From CAYVTV01 sp964526475 (GTDB lineage: Bacteria; Bacteroidota; Bacteroidia; Bacteroidales; GCA-2748055): a stretch of 5,412 nt of DNA. Made by a program: the position numbers and the translations under genes. A model generated the notes under the pieces. The model saw only the letters and a list, made by a program, of their open reading frames with translations. It searched no databases and was not told the DNA's origin. This document shows positions 1 to 5,412 of this stretch, piece by piece. The DNA lies in the NCBI GenBank assembly GCA_964526475.1, contig CAZGKF010000092.1, positions 1-5,412 on the forward strand, given 5' to 3'. Each line of letters opens with the position of its first letter. Within the stretch, counting starts at the first letter, position 1.

Positions 1-5
1 GCCTT

Positions 6-85
6 CTCTGTGGTCCTCTGTGTAACCAATTATACTTTAATATATTACACAGAGGACCACAGAGGAGACACAGAGTGTCACAGAG
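6..85. repeat. CACAGAG-type inverted and direct repeat
   Basis: Bases 6-25 and 45-64 are perfect 20-base inverted copies around a 19-base AT-rich loop, so either strand could form a long hairpin. The core word CACAGAG occurs at 48-54, 58-64, 69-75 and 79-85, with starts 10, 11 and 10 bases apart. Its complement CTCTGTG lies at 6-12 and 16-22, also 10 apart. From memory, similar CACAGAG/CTCTGTG repeats are scattered between genes in many environmental bacterial genomes, and their function is not known to me. No T-run directly follows the hairpin arm, because the right-hand repeats continue to base 85 before a short T-run (86-91). The element may continue to the left of the window. Confidence 0.8.
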
Positions 86-266
86 TTTTTTATAGAATAA
101 CTTACAAATTGAAAGTGAATTCTAAAGTCATAAGGCTTTTTAGACAGCCTCTTGGGGGGTGGGTCAGGTAAGAACAAAAATATTGCCTTAAAGATTCTTT
201 TTTATTTTTTAACAAGTTGAGCATCTGCGAAACTTTTAGTATTTTATTATTTAACAGGAAAATTGA
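86..266. other. AT-rich intergenic DNA, no gene seen
   Basis: I see no coding region, RNA gene or convincing terminator here. It contains a G-run near 155-163, a T-rich run around 197-210 and the word GCATCTGC at 221-228, which has an inverted partner at 286-293. It may be decayed sequence upstream of the receiver-like remnant, but I could not recognise any of it. Confidence 0.5.
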
Positions 267-506
267 AATTGTAAAATTTCCGATGGCAGATGCAAGAGAG
301 TTCAGCCATTTAATATTCCTGTAGCTGCAATAACAGGTTCACTTATGGTATCCCCTTCAGAGATTAATTCTTTACATCTATGTTTTGCTGCATCTGTTGT
401 TAACCGGCCAATGGAACTAAAAAAAGCTATTAAGGAATCTTATAGATTGATATCAGATGCTTCTTTTAATCTTATCAGCTTATTCTGCACAGGCCGTATT
501 TTATAA
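267..506 (+). pseudogene. Probable remnant of a response-regulator receiver domain (C-terminal half)
   Basis: This frame is open for 79 codons between a TGA at 264-266 and a TAA at 504-506, but it has no usable start at its beginning; the first in-frame ATG is at 345. The conceptual peptide resembles the second half of a CheY-like receiver. A DG pair (282-287) sits where MDG normally follows the phosphorylated Asp. IPVAAITGS (315-341) matches strand beta-4 with its conserved Thr/Ser. VVNRP (396-410) matches the beta-5 'KP' corner with Arg replacing Lys. MELKKAIKES (411-440) matches helix alpha-5. The N-terminal half with the acidic pocket and acceptor Asp is not recognisable upstream in this frame, so the product could not act as a phospho-receiver. 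Its last bases overlap the end of the peptidase gene on the other strand. It may be the decayed tail of a hybrid histidine kinase or response regulator. Identification is by eye, so confidence is limited. Confidence 0.4.
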
Positions 507-2678
507 ATTTTCCAGAATAAATTCCGTCATCTTTTTATACAAGTGAAAGGTGGTATTCCCTCCATAGATGCCATGATTCTTATTTGGGTAGAACATAAGT
601 TCAAATTGTTTGTTTTCCTGAACAAGTTTTTCTATTAGTTCAGCAGAGTTCTGAAGGTGCACATTGTCATCTGCCATACCATGAATGAGTAGCAGATTCC
701 CTTTCATTTTTTCAACATGATGAATAGGAGAATTTTCATCATATCCCGTTGGATTTTCCTGAGGAGTACGCATAAAACGCTCAGTGTATATTGTGTCATA
801 AAAACGCCAGTTGGTAATGGGAGCAACAGATATAGCCATTTTAAATAAATCCGCTCCTTTAAAAAGGCACAGCAGACTCATATAGCCACCGTAACTCCAT
901 CCATATATCCCGATACGTGCACTGTCAACATAGGGAAGTGATTTAAGATAAAGTGCCGCCTCCATCTGATCTTCTGTTTCATATTTTCCAAGTTGCATAT
1001 AGGTGGATTTTCTGAATTCTTCCCCGCGGTTATCTGTCCCTCTGTTGTCCACACAAACTACGAGATATCCCTTTTGTGCAAGCATCTGAAACCAGGTATC
1101 CCGGAAAGAATACATCTCGTTTACACTTTGCGAACCCGGCCCGCCGTAAACAAACATAAATACCGGGTATTTCTGGTTTTTATCAAAACCTGCTGGTTTG
1201 ATCATGTAAGCATTTAATTTAACACCATAAGTGGTATTAAAATGAAAGAATTCTTTTGTTTGAAATCCATAATTTTTAATTGTATTATTCAGGGTAGTAT
1301 TACTTTCAAGGACTTTTAAAAGTTTTCCCCCTGATGTGTAAAGTGAATAAATATTTGGCTTATTTGCAGAGGAGTGAGTGAGTAAAAAATATTTTGAATG
1401 ATTGCTGAAGTGAGCCTCATTCCATCCTTTACCGGAGGATAATCGTTTTTTTCTGGTACCGTCAGTGTTAATCCTGTAAATATCCTGCTGTAAAGGGGAT
1501 TTTTCATGTGAGCTAAAATAAAGGCTGGTGTTTTTTTCATCGAATGAAAGAATATCCCTTATATCAAACTCCCCTTTTGTAACAGGTTTGATACTTCTGG
1601 TATCAAAATCATACAGATAAATGTGTTTCCATCCATCCTGCTCACTTATCAAAAGAAATTCTTTATTGTTATCTAAATATATAATAGTATTATCGGTTAT
1701 TTCTGAGATGAAATACTTATTTTCCTCTTCATAGACAACCTCCGAATCGCCTGAAGATACATCCGCATGAATCACCTCCATTTTGTTTTGTAATCTGTTT
1801 AGTCTGATAATACTTAATAATTCAGGATTTTTTGACCATTTAACACCTGGGAAATAAAGATCGTTTATTTCACCTGTATTTATTTGTATAGTTTCGCCCG
1901 AAACCAGGTCATAAACATGAATGGTAACAATAGAGTTTTCTTGCCCGGCTTTAGGATATTTATAATTATGCCATTCGGGATACAGATTACCGTATTGAGT
2001 GATATTATACTCTTTAACCCTGCTTTCATCAAACCTGTAAAATGCAATTTTTTTACTATCCGGTGACCATGAAAAAGCTTTGGTGAAACTAAATTCTTCT
2101 TCGTAAACCCAATCGGCAAGTCCATTGATGATTACATTCTTTTTCCCGTCAGTGGTTATTTGTTTTTCGGCTTTGGAATAAAGATCTTTGATATAAAGAT
2201 TGTTGTCCCTTACAAAGGCAACCATTCTGCCATCTGGCGAGAAGGTCGCAAGTTGCTGTATTCCTTTTTCTGAAAGTGGCATTAGTCTTTTGGTGATCAA
2301 ATCATATATGTAATAACTGGCATGAAAAGAATGCCGGAAAATGTTTTCCTTACCTGTTATAAGAAGGATTTTGGTTTCATCCTGACTGAAATCATAATCA
2401 TCTATGAAATTGAAATCAGGATTTTCTATGTCTTTCACTGAAAATACTGTTTCAATAAATTCTCCACTTTCATAACTGTACTTATCGATATTAAAGTAAT
2501 TCTTTAGCAGACTGTAATGTTTCCCATCAGCCATGGAACGTAAACCTGTCAGCATTTCGGGATAGAAAATATGATCCTTGAAAATATCTTCCAGCGTGAT
2601 CTGCTTTTGGGCCGTAGCTAAAGGAAACAGGAAGAGGAGAAGGAGAAGGACGAAGTTTTGTAAGAATTTGTTTTTCAT
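501..2678 (-). CDS. dpp4: Dipeptidyl peptidase IV (prolyl oligopeptidase family S9B), secreted
   Basis: This serine exopeptidase is expected to remove X-Pro (or X-Ala) dipeptides from peptide N-termini, feeding peptide catabolism in the periplasm or at the surface. The 725 residues match the usual family length. Residues 1-24 are a Sec signal peptide (Lys start, Leu-rich core, ATAQ end) with no lipobox. A beta-propeller domain spans roughly 30-480, followed by an alpha/beta hydrolase domain to the end. The catalytic triad is Ser595 (GWSYGG), Asp670 (GMADDNVH) and His702 (NKNHGIYGG). The N-terminus-binding Glu motif DWVYEEEF (189-196), Arg115 (FRHS), oxyanion Tyr511 (VYGGPGS) and pocket residues Tyr627, Tyr631 and Asn672 are all present, which argues for true DPP IV rather than a distant S9 relative. 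From memory it closely resembles Porphyromonas gingivalis DPP4. It has no C-terminal type IX secretion domain. The start is fixed by the signal peptide; no Shine-Dalgarno is seen. It lies 179 bases downstream of the decarboxylase on the same strand. Confidence 0.95.
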   Translation of the reverse strand: MKNKFLQNFVLLLLLFLFPLATAQKQITLEDIFKDHIFYPEMLTGLRSMADGKHYSLLKNYFNIDKYSYESGEFIETVFSVKDIENPDFNFIDDYDFSQDETKILLITGKENIFRHSFHASYYIYDLITKRLMPLSEKGIQQLATFSPDGRMVAFVRDNNLYIKDLYSKAEKQITTDGKKNVIINGLADWVYEEEFSFTKAFSWSPDSKKIAFYRFDESRVKEYNITQYGNLYPEWHNYKYPKAGQENSIVTIHVYDLVSGETIQINTGEINDLYFPGVKWSKNPELLSIIRLNRLQNKMEVIHADVSSGDSEVVYEEENKYFISEITDNTIIYLDNNKEFLLISEQDGWKHIYLYDFDTRSIKPVTKGEFDIRDILSFDEKNTSLYFSSHEKSPLQQDIYRINTDGTRKKRLSSGKGWNEAHFSNHSKYFLLTHSSANKPNIYSLYTSGGKLLKVLESNTTLNNTIKNYGFQTKEFFHFNTTYGVKLNAYMIKPAGFDKNQKYPVFMFVYGGPGSQSVNEMYSFRDTWFQMLAQKGYLVVCVDNRGTDNRGEEFRKSTYMQLGKYETEDQMEAALYLKSLPYVDSARIGIYGWSYGGYMSLLCLFKGADLFKMAISVAPITNWRFYDTIYTERFMRTPQENPTGYDENSPIHHVEKMKGNLLLIHGMADDNVHLQNSAELIEKLVQENKQFELMFYPNKNHGIYGGNTTFHLYKKMTEFILENL

Positions 2679-2805
2679 ATTAGTATGAATTGAGCTTTAG
2701 AGTAATTTTAATGATCGTGTGTATGTGAAAAACTGTTAAGTATTTTGAATAAATAAGGTTAAAGTATTATCAGGCATTAAATATAATAAATGAAAAGATT
2801 AATTT

Positions 2806-2839
2806 AAAAAACCTTCCTGATTCTTTGGAATAAAATCAG
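2806..2839 (-). terminator. Weak candidate intrinsic terminator after the decarboxylase
   Basis: Read on the minus strand, CTGATT (2839-2834) can pair with AATCAG (2822-2817) across an 11-base loop, and a run of six Ts follows at 2811-2806. The stem is short and AT-rich, and five bases separate it from the T-run, so termination would be partial at best. If it works, the peptidase would need its own promoter. A poor TAnnTTTG-like box (TATATTTA, minus strand, 2785-2778) is the only candidate seen in the gap. Confidence 0.3.
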
Positions 2840-2857
2840 TTCAAAATATGTAATAAT

Positions 2858-4288
2858 TCAAACAGAATTACTCCCGTACCATTTAACAGCTTCATTATTG
2901 ATAAACTCCCAGGCTTTCTTTACATGATCAAATTCCGTATAAGTCTGAGCGACCACAAATCTGAGAACAAAAAAACCATGTGCTTTTGTATGCGACAGAT
3001 ACATCTTGCCGGAAGCATTCAGATGGGAGAGAAAGGATTCATTCAGTTTATTTAGATCTTTAGTATTAACTGATGTTGGAGATAAAAGTCTGAAGCATAC
3101 CAGACTGAAATTCTGGGGCCGGATAAGTTCAAAATGGTTTGCACAATTTATTTTACCGGCAAGCCAACCTGCCCAGGCAATATGATTTCTAATCTTCTTT
3201 CTCATTTCATTTGTTCCCATGCTTCGAATAACGAACCAGAGTTTTAGTGCCCGGAAACGCCTTCCAAGCTGGATACCCCAATCCCTGTAGTTATTCACCA
3301 GCTTATCGGGCTGGGTCTTTAAATATTCCGGCATGATTTCGAAAGTTTTTATCAGAGCCTCTTTGTCCTTTACAAAATACGCAGAACAATCGAAATTGGT
3401 GAACATCCATTTATGAGGGTTGAAAACACAACTGTCTGCAGCTTCAATACCTTCCATAAATTGACGGTATTCAGGCAGGATAAAGGCAGTCCCTGCATAT
3501 GCTGCATCCACATGGAGCCATATATTGAATTCTTTACAAATGTCTGAAATCTGATTGAGAGGATCAATTGCAGCCGTACCGGTTGTGCCAATTGCTGCAA
3601 CTACGAAAAGAGGAATCATGCCATTATCAATATCAGATTGGATGGCTTCTTTAAGTTTCTCAGGTCTTAAACTTAATGCATCATCAACAGGTGTCTTAAT
3701 CAGATTTTGCTTACCGAAACCTGCAATTTTAACAGCCTTTTCAACCGATGAATGGGCTTCTGTGCTGCAATATATGCGGTATTTGTTATGAGGGAAGCCT
3801 TCTTCATTAATTCTGAAGGATGATAATTTTTCGCGTGCAGTGAGAAGGGCCACCAGAGTTGCCGTAGATGCAGTATCCTGTATTACTCCGTGAAATTGTG
3901 CCGGGATACCGGTCATTTCCTTTAGCCAGTTCAACATTTTTTCTTCCAGTTCTGCAGCGGCGGGAGATGTTTCCCATACCATGCACTGCAAGCCAAGTGC
4001 AGCAGTAAGCATTTCAGCCAGGACTGAAGGGTAACTGGAGTTGGCCGGGAAATAAGCAAAGAAATTCGGATTTTGCCAATGTGTTACACCAGGGAGAATG
4101 ACTTCCTCAAAATCACTCATAATTTGTTGGAATGTCTCCTGAAATTTCGGAGGAGAACCGGGTAATCGTTTGAATATTTCTCCAGGTTTAACCTGCGATT
4201 TTACAGGTAATGATTCAATGTTTTCAAAATAATCAGCCATAAAATCTGCCATCTCATGTGCATGCTTTCTGAAATCATGGATTTTCAT
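2858..4288 (-). CDS. Aromatic-L-amino-acid decarboxylase, PLP-dependent group II
   Basis: This is a cytoplasmic fold-type I PLP enzyme predicted to decarboxylate aromatic L-amino acids (tryptophan, phenylalanine, tyrosine or DOPA-like) to the matching amines. At 476 residues it is full length, and its N-terminus (FRKHAHEMADFMADYFENIE) aligns with animal and plant DDC from the first residue, supporting the start. The Schiff-base lysine is Lys293 in FNPHKW. His179 (TEAHSSVEKA) should stack on the PLP ring, and Asp261 (HVDAAYAG) should contact the pyridine nitrogen. The substrate-side FFAYFPANSSYPS (76-88) and WETSPAAAELE (105-115) segments are typical. Tyr322 in the mobile loop (PEYLK) matches human DDC Tyr332, the residue linked to decarboxylation rather than aldehyde synthesis. 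Gly342 (LGRRFRALK) matches human Gly354. The loop between them is two residues shorter than I recall for human DDC. The substrate cannot be fixed from sequence. No clear promoter was found in the 148-base divergent gap upstream. Confidence 0.92.
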   Translation of the reverse strand: MKIHDFRKHAHEMADFMADYFENIESLPVKSQVKPGEIFKRLPGSPPKFQETFQQIMSDFEEVILPGVTHWQNPNFFAYFPANSSYPSVLAEMLTAALGLQCMVWETSPAAAELEEKMLNWLKEMTGIPAQFHGVIQDTASTATLVALLTAREKLSSFRINEEGFPHNKYRIYCSTEAHSSVEKAVKIAGFGKQNLIKTPVDDALSLRPEKLKEAIQSDIDNGMIPLFVVAAIGTTGTAAIDPLNQISDICKEFNIWLHVDAAYAGTAFILPEYRQFMEGIEAADSCVFNPHKWMFTNFDCSAYFVKDKEALIKTFEIMPEYLKTQPDKLVNNYRDWGIQLGRRFRALKLWFVIRSMGTNEMRKKIRNHIAWAGWLAGKINCANHFELIRPQNFSLVCFRLLSPTSVNTKDLNKLNESFLSHLNASGKMYLSHTKAHGFFVLRFVVAQTYTEFDHVKKAWEFINNEAVKWYGSNSV

Positions 4289-4344
4289 ATATTTTTTTTG
4301 TAAATCTATGTTTTTGATAAGGAGTTTGCAAGAAGATATGAAAA

Positions 4345-4376
4345 TTAGTAATAAAATGAATTAGCTCTTATATTTG
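4345..4376 (+). promoter_or_regulatory. Candidate Bacteroidota-type promoter for the lipoprotein gene
   Basis: TATATTTG (4369-4376, followed by C) is an exact match to the Bacteroidota -7 consensus TAnnTTTG. TTAG at 4345-4348 is one base off the -33 TTTG box, with a 20-base spacer in the expected range. Transcription would start near 4383, leaving a leader of about 53 bases before the ATG at 4437. The leader ends in an A-rich stretch without a Shine-Dalgarno, usual for this phylum. Two weaker TTTG boxes lie downstream (around 4390 and 4404). Confidence 0.6.
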
Positions 4377-4436
4377 CATTGTCCTGTATTTGGCATATTA
4401 TTTGAATTCTGAATTAATAATAAAAAACCAGAAATC

Positions 4437-5144
4437 ATGAAACGAATAACTATACTCACAGCGGTCATCCCCTTTTTTCTTTTTAGTTGCACCAAAGATC
4501 CATATGCCGATTTTATTGTCTCTAAAACACAGGCAGAGGTAGGGGAGGTTATCTATTTTACAAACAGGTCATATGATGCAGTAGATTTTGAATGGGATTT
4601 CGGGGATGGTTATAAATCTGCTAACTTCAATGTTTCTCATTTTTTTGAAAATCCGGGAAGATATACTGTTAGTCTTACCGCTTTTGGAAAGGGAAGTAAG
4701 ATGGACAGGTCATTTATTGATATTGATATAGTCAATGTTTTCGGGTCACTGGAAATAACTGTTCTTGAGTACAATGATCGCTATCCTGTTTATAATGCAA
4801 GTGTCAGATTATATCCCACCATTCCTGACTGGGAGGATGAAACAAATATGATTGTGGAAGGATTTACCAATACCCAGGGACGTGTGATCTTTACAGATCT
4901 TTTAGCAAACCGCAGATATTACGTTGATGTGTGGGAAGCCAATCATGATAATTATGATTTGGCTGCTGATGATGTCGGATTCATTGAAACGGATGTTGTT
5001 CTACCAGACAGAATGAATTATTTTACTGCACTGGTTGATTACTATGAATCAGGCAAGAAATCCCAATCCGATAGAAAATCGTTGAAGAAATCTGCAAGAG
5101 AGAGAGCTAATCCAGAATCTCCACGAAAGCCGGTTCTGAAATAG
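4437..5144 (+). CDS. PKD-domain lipoprotein of unknown function with a basic C-terminal tail
   Basis: This is a predicted envelope lipoprotein of 235 residues. Residues 1-17 form a signal peptide ending in the lipobox LFSC, with Cys18 as the lipidated residue; the following TKDPYAD contains acidic residues but is not a clear surface-export signal. A PKD domain covers about 23-100: it has the hallmark WDFGDG (53-58), an SHFFENPGRYTVSLTA strand pair (67-82) and an acidic final strand. Residues about 103-200 look like a second beta-sandwich of the carboxypeptidase-regulatory or Cna-B kind (NASVRLYP, GFTNTQGRVIFTDL, RRYYVDVWEA), the sort used in surface and adhesion proteins. Residues 205-235 are a Ser/Pro-containing tail with 11 Lys/Arg and only 3 acidic residues. 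There is no enzyme motif, so it is likely structural or binding; the partner is unknown. It is transcribed divergently from the decarboxylase, is probably monocistronic, and is followed by an intrinsic terminator. Confidence 0.85.
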   Translation: MKRITILTAVIPFFLFSCTKDPYADFIVSKTQAEVGEVIYFTNRSYDAVDFEWDFGDGYKSANFNVSHFFENPGRYTVSLTAFGKGSKMDRSFIDIDIVNVFGSLEITVLEYNDRYPVYNASVRLYPTIPDWEDETNMIVEGFTNTQGRVIFTDLLANRRYYVDVWEANHDNYDLAADDVGFIETDVVLPDRMNYFTALVDYYESGKKSQSDRKSLKKSARERANPESPRKPVLK

Positions 5145-5238
5145 ATTTTTTTCTTTCAAAAAATAATCCTGTAAGAATAACTCCCCAAACAGTATCAAAG
5201 AGGAATTGCTCTTTACCAAAGAACTTTGAATAAAATCA

Positions 5239-5271
5239 GGTTATACCCGGCTATGGGTAAAACCGTTTTTT
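5239..5271 (+). terminator. Intrinsic terminator of the lipoprotein gene
   Basis: GGTTATACCC (5239-5248) pairs with GGGTAAAACC (5255-5264), nine of ten positions matching with one A-A mismatch, around a six-base loop. A G and then six Ts (5266-5271) follow. It lies 94 bases after the lipoprotein stop codon. The intervening 5145-5238 holds no gene that I can see. Confidence 0.8.
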
Positions 5272-5318
5272 AATCATGTAATATTTTTTATCATTGTTGT
5301 CTGGTAAAATAATCTATC

Positions 5319-5390
5319 GTCCCTTACGGGACTTTAGATCATTTCTTAACTATATATCTACCAATATCTTGTCCCTACGGGACGATCCCG
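5319..5390. repeat. Pair of GTCCC/GGGAC hairpin repeats
   Basis: Two copies of a short hairpin lie 52 bases apart: GTCCC-TTAC-GGGAC at 5319-5332 and GTCCC-TAC-GGGAC at 5371-5383. Both sit in AT-rich sequence with related words around them (ATCTATC before the first, ATCTACC before the second). In the second copy the GGGA arm can instead pair with TCCCG (5386-5390) around CGA, giving a competing hairpin at 5378-5390. From memory, 'GTCCCTACGGGAC' with a 'CTACCAATAT' lead-in is a dispersed intergenic repeat in Bacteroidota genomes. The array may continue past the window end. Confidence 0.7.
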
Positions 5391-5412
5391 TTAGTACCTT
5401 ACATCTAATATT

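Noticed and set aside
6..64. Terminal inverted repeats of an insertion sequence or MITE
   Set aside because: The arms are only 19 bases apart and internally repetitive, no transposase remnant lies nearby, and no target-site duplication is visible. A dispersed hairpin repeat fits better.
221..460. Integron attC or phage attachment site suggested by the inverted GCATCTG words
   Set aside because: No attC-type R and L boxes with GTTRRRY/RYYYAAC geometry were found, and there is no integrase gene or gene-cassette structure.
501..2678. Type IX secretion cargo status for the peptidase
   Set aside because: The protein ends (FILENL) directly after the hydrolase domain, and no C-terminal sorting domain follows.
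3555..3791. Open frame of 78 codons on the plus strand inside the decarboxylase gene, and similar short frames inside the peptidase gene
   Set aside because: They lie wholly within well-supported genes on other frames, show no domain or signal features, and read as shadows of the conserved coding sequence.
2858..4288. Glutamate or histidine decarboxylase identity
   Set aside because: The NPHKWMFTNFDCSA, PEYLK and LGRRFRALK motifs and the Gly at 342 fit the aromatic amino acid decarboxylase branch. The glutamate branch has different motifs, and animal HDC carries Ser at this position.
4328..4340. Promoter for the decarboxylase on the minus strand
   Set aside because: The best match in the divergent gap (around ATATCTTCTTGC on the minus strand) deviates from TAnnTTTG and has no TTTG box at the right distance.
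5319..5390. Start of a CRISPR array
   Set aside because: Only two short hairpin words 52 bases apart are present, without long identical repeats or regular unique spacers, and no cas gene is in the window.

Overview
The window looks like AT-rich chromosomal DNA from a member of the Bacteroidota, probably an environmental Bacteroidales or Marinilabiliales type. This is judged from sequence and memory only. The evidence is a Porphyromonas-like dipeptidyl peptidase IV, a PKD-domain lipoprotein, a TAnnTTTG-type promoter box, start codons without Shine-Dalgarno sequences, and short dispersed hairpin repeats between genes. No transposase, integrase, phage gene, CRISPR array, tRNA or rRNA was seen.

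Layout. Bases 1-500 hold no intact gene. They begin with a CACAGAG-type inverted and direct repeat (6-85), continue with unassigned AT-rich DNA, and end in what appears to be the decayed C-terminal half of a response-regulator receiver domain (about 267-506, plus strand). Next, on the minus strand, is a full-length secreted dipeptidyl peptidase IV (501-2678). A 179-base gap with only a weak terminator candidate separates it from a second minus-strand gene, a full-length group II PLP-dependent aromatic amino acid decarboxylase (2858-4288). A 148-base divergent intergenic region carries a good candidate promoter for the plus-strand gene, a 235-residue lipoprotein with a PKD domain, a second beta-sandwich-like domain and a very basic tail (4437-5144). 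A clear intrinsic terminator follows (5239-5271). The window ends in two GTCCC/GGGAC hairpin repeats (5319-5390).

How the genes relate. The peptidase should work in the periplasm or on the cell surface, cutting X-Pro dipeptides from peptides. The decarboxylase should work in the cytoplasm, turning aromatic amino acids into amines. They share a strand and could be co-transcribed, but the gap and the possible terminator make an operon uncertain, so a peptide-to-amine pathway is only a suggestion. The lipoprotein is divergent and has no evident functional link to the other two.

I found no convincing new multi-gene system. The parts most worth a second look are the repeats at both ends, the receiver-domain remnant, the active-site details of the decarboxylase and the basic tail of the lipoprotein.
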